Shown: piece by piece, positions 25,601 through 34,423 of the stretch | Layout of the letters: every line of letters starts with the position of its first letter | Numbering within the stretch: position 1 is the first letter of the stretch | Assembly: GCF_001702265.1 (NCBI RefSeq) | Contig: NZ_MAUE01000037.1 | Coordinates: 62,001 to 126,000 of the forward strand | Origin: Pseudomonas aylmerensis | Lineage (GTDB): Bacteria > Pseudomonadota > Gammaproteobacteria > Pseudomonadales > Pseudomonadaceae | DNA: 64,000 nucleotides | Reading direction: 5' to 3' | Program-made: the position numbers and the translations under genes | Notes under the pieces: generated by a model | Database searches by the model: none | Seen by the model: the letters and a program-made list of their open reading frames with translations, nothing else | Told to the model about the DNA's origin: nothing

Positions 25601-25758
25601 CCGAGCGTCAGCGCCAGGCCCTGGTCGGCTCGCGGCTGCTCAAGGTGGACGGGCGCTGGGAAGCGGTGGGCGAGGTCCGGCACCTGATTGCCGGGCGCCT
25701 GACCGACCTGACGCCGCTGCTGGAGGGGATCACGGTGCGGAGTCGGGATTTTCACTGA
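22687..25758 (+). CDS. dnaE2: Error-prone DNA polymerase III alpha subunit DnaE2 (ImuC)
   Basis: 1023 residues. Domains in order: a PHP domain (MSYAELHCLSNFSFQRG, ALAITDEC), the polymerase core with the catalytic PDIDVDFE (about 366-373), the FPRHLSQHPGGFVIS and IQWDKDDLDAVGLLKVDILALGML segments, HhH, and a C-terminal OB domain (VSIAGLVTGRQRPGTASGVTFVTLEDE). It makes translesion patches with ImuA/ImuB under SOS control. The ATGA overlap with imuB implies coupled translation. The next gene begins 126 bases later. Confidence 0.96.
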   Translation: MSYAELHCLSNFSFQRGASSALELFERAKREGYSALAITDECTLSGIVRAWQAAKAVELPLIIGSEMRIENGPKLVLLVEDLNGYQHLCRLITLARRRAEKGQYRLLLEDFEQPLPGLLALWVADDQDTQASIQWLRRTFAGRLWLAVHLHCGQDDARHLEQRLQLAASLQIPAVACGDVHMHARGRRALQDTMTAIRHHVPVAEAGTRLHPNGERHLRSLGALAALYPPALRDETLNIARRCTFDLSQLRYHYPRELVPEGHDARSWLRSVTEEGIAQRWPHGVDAKTLQQINHELQLISDLGYESYFLTVHDIVRFARSRSILCQGRGSAANSAVCFALGITEIDPSLTDMLFERFLSKERNEPPDIDVDFEHERREEVLQYVFQRYGRTRAALTAVVSSYHAAGAVRDVAKALGLPPDQINALAECCGRWSDDAPPLERLREGGFDPHSPILRRVLTLTQQLIGFPRHLSQHPGGFVISEYPLDTLVPVENAAMAERTIIQWDKDDLDAVGLLKVDILALGMLSAIRRCFDLLRRHRNRDLALATIPKEDPATYAMISKADTIGVFQIESRAQMSMLPRLKPKTFYDLVIEVAIVRPGPIQGGMVHPYLRRRNKEEPETYPSPQLEAVLKRTLGIPLFQEQVMQIAMVAADYGPGEADQLRRSMAAWKRHGGLEPHQQRLRTGMLKNGYSEAFAAQIFEQIKGFGSYGFPESHAASFALLTYASCWLKCHEPAAFACALINSWPMGFYSPDQVLQDARRHRLQVRAVDVQASDWDCSLEPSDGEQPAIRLGLRMISGFREEDARRIEAARQRRAFSDIADLDERAGLDPRAQALLADSGALRALAGNRHKARWDVAGVHKQLGLFAGLPSPDEAQVELPAPTVGEDLHADYATVGTTLGPHPLALLRAELRRRRCRSSQELLAVEHGRNVSIAGLVTGRQRPGTASGVTFVTLEDEFGNLNVVVWRDLAERQRQALVGSRLLKVDGRWEAVGEVRHLIAGRLTDLTPLLEGITVRSRDFH

Positions 25759-25883
25759 GGGGAGTTGCCGCCGCCGCTGCGGATACGTTATATGCAATGA
25801 AACGTTTCACGGCTGCCGGGCTCCAAGGTTTTATCACGGCTAGCGCCCCACCCATTCACCCAGCCGTTCGCCAAGAGCCCACC

Positions 25884-27584
25884 ATGCAGTTTTTATCCAA
25901 TACCCACGGTTGTGAAGGTTGGGGCGGTGAAATGGCCCAGCGGATCCGCGCCTTCGACTGGTCTTCGACCGAGCTTGGGCCGATTGAGAAATGGCCCTGC
26001 AGCCTGAGCAGCAGCGTGCAGATGCTGCTGGCCTCGCCCATGCCGATGGTGATGCTGTGGGGGCAGGCGGGCTACATGATTTACAACGACAGCTATTCGG
26101 TGTTTGCCGGCGGCCGGCATCCCTACCTGCTGGGCACGGCGGTGGAGCTGGGCTGGCCTGAGGTCGCCGATTTCAACCGGCATGTGCTGGATACGTGCCT
26201 GGCGGGCGGCACCTTGTCCTACCGCAATTTTCCGTTGGAGTTGCTGCGTAACGGCGTGCCGGAAGAGGTCTGGATGGACCTGACCTACAGCCCCATCGCC
26301 GATGACCACCAGCAACCTGCCGGGGTCCTGGTGATCGTGAACGAGACCACCGAGCACGTGAAATCCGAACGAGTGCGCCAGGAACTCACGCATAACCTGG
26401 AGCAACGCGTCGCCGCCGAAGTGCAGGCGCGTTCCGCCGCCGAAGAGCAACTGCGCCAAGCGCAAAAGCTTGAGGCCATCGGCGGGCTGACCGGCGGCGT
26501 CGCCCACGACTTCAACAACCTTTTGCAAGTGATCGCCGGCAACCTGCACCTGCTGGCCCGTCATGAGCCGGACAATCCCCAGGTACAGCGCCGCGTCACG
26601 GCGGCCATTGCGGCGGTGGAGCGGGGCGCCAAGCTGTCCTCGCAACTGCTCGCCTTCGCACGGCGCCAACCGTTGTCGCCGGCGGTGTACAACCCGCAGC
26701 GCATCTACGCAGGCCTGGGCGAGCTGCTGCAGCGCGCGCTGGGCGAAACCATCCATATCGACGTGCAATTGCCCCAGGATTCCTGGTGCATCAATGTCGA
26801 CCGCAACCAGTTGGAAAACGCGCTGCTCAACCTGGCGATCAATGCCCGTGATGCCATGCAGGGCGAGGGCGTGATTCGCATCACCGGCGAAAATATCATT
26901 CTCAACCCTGCCGAGTGCGTGGGTAAAAGCATCAAGCCGGGTGAGTATGTGCGCCTGGCGGTCACGGATATCGGCGTGGGCATGCCGCCGGCGATCCTGG
27001 CGCGGGTGTTCGAACCGTTCTTCACCACCAAGCGCAGTGGCCACGGCACCGGCCTTGGCTTGAGCATGGTGTTCGGCTTCGTGCGCCAGAGCGGCGGGCA
27101 TGTCGACGTGTGGAGCGAAGAGGGCAAGGGCACCGTGGTGCAGATGTATTTTCCGCGCAACCTGGGTGAAGAGAGCCAGGACACCCACGCCGAACCGGCG
27201 CTGCCGGCCAACGGGCATGAGACGGTGCTGGTGGTCGAAGACAACGAAGACGTGCGCGTGACGGTCGTCGAGCTGCTCGAGCAGGCGGGCTACACCGTGC
27301 TCACCGCCGAAGACGGCGACCAGGCGATGCACCTGCTGCAGTCCGGCGTGCTGCCCGAGCTGATCTTCACCGATGTCGTGATGCCCGGCCGGGTCAAGAG
27401 CACCGACCTGGCCAACTGGGCCCGCGCCCAGGAGCCACCGATCGCGGTGCTGTTCACCTCCGGCCACACCCGCGACATTCTTTCCGGGAATCACCTGCTG
27501 AGCCCCGACATTCATCTGCTGAGCAAGCCCTACAGCCCCGAAGCCCTGGCGCAACGGGTGCGCAGCGTGCTCACCGCTCGATAA
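25884..27584 (+). CDS. Hybrid sensor histidine kinase/response regulator (cytosolic, PAS-like input)
   Basis: 566 residues with no membrane segments. A PAS-like input domain (about 20-160, ending VIVNETTEHVKSERVRQEL), a short coiled coil (165-195), HisKA with phospho-acceptor His208 in GGVAHDFNNLL, HATPase_c (NLAINARDAM, TDIGVGMP, GHGTGLGLSMVFGFV), and a receiver domain with Asp497 (IFTDVVMPG) and the LSKPY lysine. The ATG at 25884 is preferred; 25797 would add a non-homologous-looking 29 residues. The stop is 8 bases before the uvrA-like ATG, suggesting co-expression. The signal is unknown. Confidence 0.88.
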   Translation: MQFLSNTHGCEGWGGEMAQRIRAFDWSSTELGPIEKWPCSLSSSVQMLLASPMPMVMLWGQAGYMIYNDSYSVFAGGRHPYLLGTAVELGWPEVADFNRHVLDTCLAGGTLSYRNFPLELLRNGVPEEVWMDLTYSPIADDHQQPAGVLVIVNETTEHVKSERVRQELTHNLEQRVAAEVQARSAAEEQLRQAQKLEAIGGLTGGVAHDFNNLLQVIAGNLHLLARHEPDNPQVQRRVTAAIAAVERGAKLSSQLLAFARRQPLSPAVYNPQRIYAGLGELLQRALGETIHIDVQLPQDSWCINVDRNQLENALLNLAINARDAMQGEGVIRITGENIILNPAECVGKSIKPGEYVRLAVTDIGVGMPPAILARVFEPFFTTKRSGHGTGLGLSMVFGFVRQSGGHVDVWSEEGKGTVVQMYFPRNLGEESQDTHAEPALPANGHETVLVVEDNEDVRVTVVELLEQAGYTVLTAEDGDQAMHLLQSGVLPELIFTDVVMPGRVKSTDLANWARAQEPPIAVLFTSGHTRDILSGNHLLSPDIHLLSKPYSPEALAQRVRSVLTAR

Positions 27585-27592
27585 GGTTGACC

Positions 27593-30109
27593 ATGACTTC
27601 ACAGCGCGACATCCCCGCCCTCACTGCCCAGCGACCAGGCTTCGTCCGGGTGCGCGGCGCCCGCGAACACAACCTGCAGAACGTCGATGTGGATATCCCG
27701 CGCGATGCCTTGGTGGTGTTCACCGGCGTGTCCGGATCGGGCAAGTCGTCGCTGGCGTTTTCCACGGTGTATGCCGAGGCCCAGCGGCGTTATTTCGAAT
27801 CGGTGGCGCCGTATGCGCGACGCCTGATCGATCAGGTCGGCGTGCCGGATGTGGACTCCATCGAAGGCCTGCCTCCGGCCGTGGCCCTGCAACAGCAGCG
27901 CGGCACGCCGAGCGCGCGGTCCTCGGTGGGCAGCGTCACGACTTTGTCGAGCCTGATCCGCATGCTGTACTCGCGCGCCGGCAGCTATCCGGCGGGCCAG
28001 GCGATGCTGTATGCCGAGGATTTCTCACCCAATCTGCCGCAGGGCGCGTGCCCGCAATGCCATGGCCTGGGCCGGGTGTACGAGGTAACCGAGGCGCTGA
28101 TGGTGCCGGACCCTTCGTTGACCATCCGCCAGCGCGCCGTGGCGTCCTGGCCGCTGGCGTGGCAGGGCCAGAACCTGCGCGACATCCTGGTGACCCTCGG
28201 CTATGACGTCGACATTCCATGGCGCGACCTGCCGAAAAAGCAGCGCGACTGGATCCTCTTTACCGAAGAAACCCCGACCGTGCCGGTGTACGCCGGCTTC
28301 ACCCCACAGCAGACCCGCGAGGCGTTGAAACGCAAACTGGAGCCGAGTTACCAGGGCACGTTCAGTGGCGCGCGGCGCTATATCCTGCACACTTTCACCC
28401 ACACCCAAAGCGCGCTGATGAAAAAACGCGTGTCGCAATTCATGCAGGGCAGCGCCTGCCCGCTGTGCGAGGGCAAGCGCCTGACCAAGGCCGCGCTGTC
28501 GGTGAAGTTTGCCGGGCTGGATATCGGTGAATTGTCGCAACGTTCGCTGACCCAACTGGCCGAAGTGCTGCGCCCGGTAGCGGCGGGGCAGGACACGATG
28601 AAGCTGTCGGTGGAAAAGCGCCTGGCCGCCCAGCGCATTGCCCAGGATCTGCTCGAACGCGTGAGCACGTTGACCGACTTGGGGCTGGGTTATCTGTCCC
28701 TGGAGCGCAGCACGCCGACGTTGTCGTCCGGCGAGTTGCAGCGCCTGCGCCTGGCCACGCAATTGGGCTCGCAGTTGTTCGGTGTGATCTATGTGCTGGA
28801 CGAGCCCTCGGCGGGCTTGCACCCGGCGGATGGCGAAGCACTGTTCACTGCGCTGGATCGCTTGAAGGCGGCGGGGAATTCGCTGTTTGTGGTGGAACAC
28901 GACCTGGAAACCATGCGCCGCGCCGACTGGCTGATCGACGTCGGCCCGGCGGCCGGCGAGCATGGCGGTCATGTGCTGTACAGCGGGCCACCGGCGGGTT
29001 TGGCCAAGGTCGAAGCCTCGCAGACCCGTGACTACCTGTTCGCCGCACGGCGCCCGTCGAGCGCAGCGCAACGCCAGCCCGGCGGCTGGTTGCAGCTGGA
29101 AGGCGTGACGCGCAATAACCTCAAGGACCTGGCGGTGGAGTTTCCGTTGGGCTGCTTCACGGCGGTGACGGGCATCTCCGGCTCGGGCAAATCCAGCCTG
29201 GTCAGCCAGGCGTTGCTGGAGCTGGTGAGTGGCGGCCTCGGCAGCCGGGTGGAAACCGACGAGGAACCCAGCCTGGAAGACGATGCACCGCAAACCAGCG
29301 GCGGGCGCATCAGTGCCGGGCTGGAGCAGATCCGCCGCCTGGTGCAGGTCGATCAGAAACCCATCGGCCGCACGCCGCGTTCCAACCTGGCGACCTACAC
29401 CGGATTGTTCGACCACGTGCGCAAACTGTTCGCGGCCACTCCGGCGGCGAAGAAACGCCATTACGATGCCGGGCAGTTCTCCTTCAATGTCGCCAAGGGC
29501 CGTTGCCCGAACTGCGAAGGCGAGGGTTTTGTCAGCGTTGAATTGCTGTTCATGCCCAGCGTGTACGCGCCATGCCCGACCTGCCACGGCGCGCGCTACA
29601 ACCCCGAGACCCTGGCGATCGAATGGCAAGGCCTGAGCATCGCCCAGGTGCTGGGGCTCACGGTGGAACAGGCGGTAGAGGTATTTGCCGAGGAGCCTGG
29701 CGTACTGCGCTCATTGCAAGTACTGCGCGATATCGGCCTGGGCTACCTGCGCCTGGGCCAGCCGGCGACCGAGCTGTCGGGGGGTGAAGCGCAGCGCATC
29801 AAGCTTGCCACCGAGCTGCAACGCAATGCGCGCGGCGCCACGTTATATGTGCTGGATGAACCGACAACGGGCTTGCACCCACGGGATGTCGACCGCCTGC
29901 TCAGCCAGTTGAACCATCTGGTGGACGCGGGGCATACGGTGGTCGTGGTGGAGCATGAAATGCGCGTGGTGGCCCAGAGTGACTGGGTGATTGATATCGG
30001 GCCCGGGGCCGGGGATTTGGGCGGCAAGGTGGTTGCCAGCGGCACGCCGCAGAAGGTCGCGAAAAGCAAGAAAAGCCGCACCGCCGCCTTCCTCGTCAAG
30101 GAGCTCTGA
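27593..30109 (+). CDS. UvrA-like ABC ATPase lacking the UvrB-binding region (UvrA2 type)
   Basis: 838 residues against about 940 for E. coli UvrA. Both ATPase halves are intact: Walker A GVSGSGKSS and GISGSGKSS, signatures TLSSGELQRLRLA and ELSGGEAQRIKLA, and Walker B followed by DEPSAGLHP and DEPTTGLHP. Zinc-finger cysteines remain at ACPQC, SACPLCEGKR, CPNCEGEG and CPTCHGARYN. After LIRMLYSRAG it jumps to FSPNLPQGACPQC, skipping about 130 residues that in UvrA hold the UvrB-binding domain. Such class II UvrA proteins are linked to damage tolerance or drug resistance. The start 27593 (ATG) follows the kinase by 8 bases. Confidence 0.9.
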   Translation: MTSQRDIPALTAQRPGFVRVRGAREHNLQNVDVDIPRDALVVFTGVSGSGKSSLAFSTVYAEAQRRYFESVAPYARRLIDQVGVPDVDSIEGLPPAVALQQQRGTPSARSSVGSVTTLSSLIRMLYSRAGSYPAGQAMLYAEDFSPNLPQGACPQCHGLGRVYEVTEALMVPDPSLTIRQRAVASWPLAWQGQNLRDILVTLGYDVDIPWRDLPKKQRDWILFTEETPTVPVYAGFTPQQTREALKRKLEPSYQGTFSGARRYILHTFTHTQSALMKKRVSQFMQGSACPLCEGKRLTKAALSVKFAGLDIGELSQRSLTQLAEVLRPVAAGQDTMKLSVEKRLAAQRIAQDLLERVSTLTDLGLGYLSLERSTPTLSSGELQRLRLATQLGSQLFGVIYVLDEPSAGLHPADGEALFTALDRLKAAGNSLFVVEHDLETMRRADWLIDVGPAAGEHGGHVLYSGPPAGLAKVEASQTRDYLFAARRPSSAAQRQPGGWLQLEGVTRNNLKDLAVEFPLGCFTAVTGISGSGKSSLVSQALLELVSGGLGSRVETDEEPSLEDDAPQTSGGRISAGLEQIRRLVQVDQKPIGRTPRSNLATYTGLFDHVRKLFAATPAAKKRHYDAGQFSFNVAKGRCPNCEGEGFVSVELLFMPSVYAPCPTCHGARYNPETLAIEWQGLSIAQVLGLTVEQAVEVFAEEPGVLRSLQVLRDIGLGYLRLGQPATELSGGEAQRIKLATELQRNARGATLYVLDEPTTGLHPRDVDRLLSQLNHLVDAGHTVVVVEHEMRVVAQSDWVIDIGPGAGDLGGKVVASGTPQKVAKSKKSRTAAFLVKEL

Positions 30110-30119
30110 CCCCCTGTAT

Positions 30120-30139
30120 GCGCCCGGCAAGCCGGGCGC
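30120..30139. terminator. GC-rich hairpin between convergent uvrA2 and transketolase genes
   Basis: GCGCCCGG (30120-30127) pairs with CCGGGCGC (30132-30139) around CAAG. No strong T-tract follows, but the position between two convergent stops fits a terminator. Confidence 0.55.
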
Positions 30140-30147
30140 CTTCCGTG

Positions 30148-32205
30148 TCAGGCTTGCTGGATCTGTTGCTTGGCCTGCTTCACCACATTCTCGACGGTAA
30201 AGCCGAACTTCTCCTGCAGCTTCGCCAACGGCGCCGACGCGCCGAAGCTGTTCATCACCACCTTGGCGCCGGTCTGGCCGACGTAGCGGTCCCAGCCCAG
30301 CGGGCCTGCCTGTTCGACCACCACGCGTGCTTTCACGGCGGGCGGCAATACACTGTCGCGGTAGGCCTGGTCCTGCTCTTCAAACAGTTCCCAGCTCGGC
30401 ATCGAGACCACTTGCGCGGCGACCCCCTCAGCCTTGAGCTGCTCATAGGCCGCCACCGCCAGGCTGACTTCGCTGCCCGTCGCCAACAGCAGGACTTTAG
30501 GCTGCTCAGCCCCGGCCAGCACATACGCGCCCTTGGCCGCTCCGGAGGCGGGTGCGTACTTTGACCGATCCAGCGTCGGCAACGGCTGGCGCGACAACAC
30601 CACGCAACTCGGACGATGGGTTTGTGCCAGGGCGACTTTCCACAGTTCGAGGGTTTCATTTGCGTCGCCTGGGCGCAGGGTGAGCAACCCCGGTGTGGCG
30701 CGCAGTTGGGTCAAATGCTCGATGGGCTGGTGCGTCGGCCCATCCTCGCCGACGCCAATCGAGTCGTGGGTGAACACGAACACCACCGGAAGCTCCATGA
30801 TCGCCGCCAGGCGGATCGGCGGTTTCATGTAGTCGCTGAACACCAGGAACGTCGAGGTGTACGGCCGCAGGTAAGACAGCGCCATGCCATTGGCAATCGC
30901 GCCCATCGCATGCTCGCGGATGCCGAAATGCAGGTTGCGCCCGCTGTAGTCGTCGGCGCTGAAACGTCCGGCACCGTCGAAGGTGAGGTTGGTCTTGGTC
31001 GAGGGCGACAAGTCCGCCGAACCGCCGAGCAACCACGGAATCTGCTGGGCAAACGCGTTCAGCACTTCGCCACCGGCGGCGCGGCTGGCCACTCCCTTGG
31101 CGTCGGTGTCGAAGCTGGGCAAGCCGTCCTGCCAATGCTCGGGCATTTCACCGGCGCGCATGCGCTGCAGTTCATCGGCCAGCTCCGGTTCATATTGCTC
31201 CAGGTGCGTCAGGTGCTGCTTCCAGGCGTCATACAGTGGCCGGCTGCGCTCCAGCAGCGCATCACGCAGCACTGTGCGCGCTTCATCGGGCACCAGGAAA
31301 CTGGAATCCTGCGGCCAGCCGTACGCGGCCTTGGTCAGGCGGATTTCCTCGTCGCCCAACGGCTCGCCATGCGCGGCGGCAGTGTTGTGCTTGTGGGGCG
31401 AGCCGTAGCCGATCACGCTGTCGACCACGATCAGGGTCGGTGCGCCGGTGTTGGCCTTGAAGGTCTCCAGGGCGGTGCTCAGGGCCGGCAAGTCATTTGC
31501 GTCGGTCACGTGCAAGGTGTGCCAGCCATAGGCCTGGAAGCGCTTGATCACGTCTTCGCTGAAGGCCAGTTCGGTATGGCCTTCGATGCTGATGGTGTTG
31601 TTGTCGTAGATCCAGCACAGGTTATCCAGCTTCAAGTGCCCGGCCATCGAGGCGGCTTCGCTGCTGATGCCTTCCATCATGTCGCCGTCACCGCACAGGG
31701 TGTAGACGTTGTAGTCGAACAGCACCTTGCCATCGCGGTTGAAGCGTTGGCCCAGCCAGCGTTCGGCCATGGCCATGCCGACACTGTTGGCGCAGCCCTG
31801 GCCGAGGGGGCCGGTGGTGGTTTCCACGCCGGTGGTCATGCGGTACTCGGGATGGCCCGGGGTCTTGGAGCTCATTTGCCGGAACTGCTTGATGTCGTCC
31901 AGGCTGATCGCCGGTTGCCCCGAGCGCTTGCCATGCGCATCGATCTCGACCACGCCGGCCAGGTGCAACAGCGAATACAGCAGCATCGACGCATGCCCCA
32001 CCGACAGCACGAAGCGGTCGCGGTTGGGCCAGTCGGGATGGTCCGGGTGGTAGCGCAGGAAGCGGCTCCACAACGTATACCCCACCGGCGCCAGGCCCAT
32101 GGGCGTCCCCGGATGGCCGGAATTGGCCTTCTGCACAGCGTCCATGGCCAGGGTGCGAATAGTATTGATGCATTGGGTGTCGACAGCAGTGGCAGCGTGA
32201 GTCAT
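30148..32205 (-). CDS. tkt: Transketolase
   Basis: 685 residues, normal length. The N-terminus reads INTIRTLAMDAVQKANSGHPGTPMGLAP. The thiamine diphosphate/Mg2+ motif is GDGDMMEGISSEAAS, and GPTHQPIEHL together with the C-terminal GCATGS-like LLATGSEVSLAV are all present. It transfers two-carbon units between ketoses and aldoses in the pentose phosphate and Entner-Doudoroff network, and uses erythrose 4-phosphate, which the polyol locus at 44794-53857 could feed. The ATG at 32205 has GGAGA upstream. It is transcribed alone. Confidence 0.96.
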   Translation of the reverse strand: MTHAATAVDTQCINTIRTLAMDAVQKANSGHPGTPMGLAPVGYTLWSRFLRYHPDHPDWPNRDRFVLSVGHASMLLYSLLHLAGVVEIDAHGKRSGQPAISLDDIKQFRQMSSKTPGHPEYRMTTGVETTTGPLGQGCANSVGMAMAERWLGQRFNRDGKVLFDYNVYTLCGDGDMMEGISSEAASMAGHLKLDNLCWIYDNNTISIEGHTELAFSEDVIKRFQAYGWHTLHVTDANDLPALSTALETFKANTGAPTLIVVDSVIGYGSPHKHNTAAAHGEPLGDEEIRLTKAAYGWPQDSSFLVPDEARTVLRDALLERSRPLYDAWKQHLTHLEQYEPELADELQRMRAGEMPEHWQDGLPSFDTDAKGVASRAAGGEVLNAFAQQIPWLLGGSADLSPSTKTNLTFDGAGRFSADDYSGRNLHFGIREHAMGAIANGMALSYLRPYTSTFLVFSDYMKPPIRLAAIMELPVVFVFTHDSIGVGEDGPTHQPIEHLTQLRATPGLLTLRPGDANETLELWKVALAQTHRPSCVVLSRQPLPTLDRSKYAPASGAAKGAYVLAGAEQPKVLLLATGSEVSLAVAAYEQLKAEGVAAQVVSMPSWELFEEQDQAYRDSVLPPAVKARVVVEQAGPLGWDRYVGQTGAKVVMNSFGASAPLAKLQEKFGFTVENVVKQAKQQIQQA

Positions 32206-32379
32206 GAAACCGGTCTCCCTCAGGGTGCGATCTACAGTGGAGGGCAGGGCACGGCAAAGGTTTGATCGCATCGCCGGCGTTGCGACGAACGGGGATGGTT
32301 TGACCCCGGACATGACAAGACCCCTTGGAATGGGCTAGTTTCAAGGCTGTAGCCATTGATCAACTTGCGGAGGTACGCC

Positions 32380-32604
32380 ATGCCAGTGAAACACGACCTA
32401 TACCAGGACTTGGGTTTTACCAAGGAAGTCGTTCACGAACGCAGGGCCAGCGACAAACGCCTGGACTCGCTGTTCAGTCAATACGACGCAGCCGACGCCG
32501 CGGTGCTGAAGGCGGAGTCTGCCAGTGCCAGCGATGAGGACGTGGAGAAGCTGAAGAAGAAACGCTTGTTGGTCAAAGATGAGATCGTGGGGCGGCTGGG
32601 ATAA
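32380..32604 (+). CDS. DUF465 (YdcH-like) small protein
   Basis: 74 residues, charged and helical with a coiled-coil look (SDEDVEKLKKKRLLVKDEIVGRL). The pattern FTKEVVHERRASDKRLDSLFSQYDAADAAVLKAE matches the short DUF465 family of unknown function. The start at 32380 is fixed by GGAGG 7 bases upstream; the eight codons before it lack an SD. Confidence 0.82.
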   Translation: MPVKHDLYQDLGFTKEVVHERRASDKRLDSLFSQYDAADAAVLKAESASASDEDVEKLKKKRLLVKDEIVGRLG

Positions 32605-32757
32605 GCCGTGCGCTTGCAACGAAACGGTAATTTTTGTTCAGAATTGTCTGAGGGACATCTTCCACTTCGCTGCTTATGATGCCGACCGCCCACCCGGCTC
32701 TGGGGACTGTTGCGGCGCCAGGATGGCGCTGGTGAGCCGGGTGGGCACTCGGTCTTT

Positions 32758-34134
32758 TTACCCCAGCAGCGCGCGGGTGCAGTCATCGATAGAGCGCTGC
32801 TGCGTTTCGCCGTACAGCTGCAATTCATCGATTGTCTGGCGCCCCAGCGCCTTCTCGAACTCGGCCTTGTTCGAATTGGCTGCGTAGTGGCTCTGCGCCG
32901 CGTCCCCCAGGTTTGACTGAAATATCCCCGCCGCACTCACTGGCAGGAAATCCTCATACACCAACGGTTCCACGTCCACATGACCGGCCGCGATCAGCGC
33001 TGGCAGCGTACGCGGCTGATCGGCTTGGCCGCGTGCCGCCAGGCCCTTGTCCGTGGCGAAGTAGCGGAAGTACGCCAGGTCGTGTTCGCGCATCTGCGCG
33101 TGGTCATCCGGGAAGGCCTGGAAGTGTTGCTCCATCAATTGCATATAGCGTGCGGCGTTGCCCTCATTGGGGAAAGCGCCGAGTTCGTCGCGGGCGGCGT
33201 TCAGCAGTTGGTCGTACAGCGCACGGCCCTTGGGGGTGAGGGCGACGCCGCGTTGTTCGATTTCACCGAAGCGCGCGCTGTGGCTGCCTTGGGCGTCGGT
33301 GAAGGCGATGGGTTCGTCGAGGGCCTTGAAGCTGGTCTGGCGCAGCAGGATCGGGCAACGGCGGCGGGGTGGGCCTTCGATCACGGCCTTGGGGGTGATG
33401 CCCTTGCCGGGCATGGCGGCCTGCACCTGATCGATATCCAGCGTACGCGGAGTCAGGTGGTTGATGTGCGGGCCCTTGAAGGCCACCACGTCGGCGATCA
33501 GGCGGTGCTGGTCGCTGAGTTGCTGGTACTGCGCGGCGGTGACGGTGGCGGTGTGGTGCCAGCGAAAGGTCTCCAGGGCCTGGCGGATGAAGGCCTCCGC
33601 ATCGTTGGCGTCGAGGCCGCCGTCCTGCTCCGCTTGTTCGATCAGTGCGAGGGCGCCGGGGGTAAAGATCGCCCGCTTGGCCAGGGCCGTTTCGGCGAAG
33701 GCGCGCAGCTCAGGACTTTCGATCAGCTCCAGGCGCAGCAGCGAGGTGAACACGCGAAACGGGCTGGTTTGCAGCGCGCTTTCATGTACCGCGCGAAACG
33801 CCGTGGAATGCACCGGCACGCCGGCGGGCGTCAGGTCGTAGTAGCCCACCGGTTGCATGCCCATCACCGCAAACAGGCGGCTGATGGTCGCCAGCTCTGC
33901 AGCAGTGCCCAGGCGGATGGCGCCGTGACGCTCCTGGTCCAGGCGCTGGATTTCGCCGGTGCGCTGCAGCTGTTGCGCCAGGGCCGGTTCGCGCTCGAAT
34001 ACGCGGGTATTGGTCTCGGCCACCAGCTCCATCAGCGCCCCATACAGCGGAACTTCATCTCGGTACATATCGGACATGGCCTTGGAAAAGCCCTTGCGGA
34101 TCTCGTCGGGGCTGACATGTGCGCTGGTGTGCAT
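32758..34134 (-). CDS. hglS: 2-oxoadipate dioxygenase/decarboxylase (HglS, DUF1338/YdcJ type)
   Basis: 458 residues. The protein matches the DUF1338 Fe(II) oxygenase family, which turns 2-oxoadipate into D-2-hydroxyglutarate in lysine breakdown in pseudomonads. Metal ligands reported for that family are two His and one Glu; His70 (QERHGAIRLG) and His226 (GPHINHLTPR) are in the expected places, with Glu291 or Glu293 (FGEIEQRG) as the likely third. The start at 34134 gives a natural N-terminus. It stands alone; no other lysine gene is adjacent. The gap to 34424 shows no further gene. Confidence 0.87.
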   Translation of the reverse strand: MHTSAHVSPDEIRKGFSKAMSDMYRDEVPLYGALMELVAETNTRVFEREPALAQQLQRTGEIQRLDQERHGAIRLGTAAELATISRLFAVMGMQPVGYYDLTPAGVPVHSTAFRAVHESALQTSPFRVFTSLLRLELIESPELRAFAETALAKRAIFTPGALALIEQAEQDGGLDANDAEAFIRQALETFRWHHTATVTAAQYQQLSDQHRLIADVVAFKGPHINHLTPRTLDIDQVQAAMPGKGITPKAVIEGPPRRRCPILLRQTSFKALDEPIAFTDAQGSHSARFGEIEQRGVALTPKGRALYDQLLNAARDELGAFPNEGNAARYMQLMEQHFQAFPDDHAQMREHDLAYFRYFATDKGLAARGQADQPRTLPALIAAGHVDVEPLVYEDFLPVSAAGIFQSNLGDAAQSHYAANSNKAEFEKALGRQTIDELQLYGETQQRSIDDCTRALLG

Positions 34135-34423
34135 AGAAAAATTCCTGATGGCTTTGCCGATGAAGGTGACCGTTCGCTGGATTTTGTTGAGCTGCAGGTG
34201 AGGTTGCAAACGAAGATTCCTCTGGACTTCATTCTGCAAATGAATGAGATGACGCGAATATGACAAAAAACGGCCGGCTGGAAATTTCATTTTTCCGAGC
34301 CTTTCCTAACTAATTCTTCACGGAGTCAGCCCCATCCGCCATGAAAGAATCGTCACGTTTGCAAGGATGAAAACGTCGTTTCGCACATCGCACACATAAA
34401 AATATGTTTAGGGGCCGTCGTTA

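Noticed and set aside
22636..25797. A 1053-codon open frame on the minus strand opposite dnaE2
   Set aside because: It is a GC-rich shadow of dnaE2: no domain, no RBS, composition rich in Gln/Arg/Ala/His, and dnaE2 on plus is unmistakable.
25893..27602. A 569-codon minus-strand frame opposite the hybrid kinase
   Set aside because: Antisense shadow with no signal of a real protein family.
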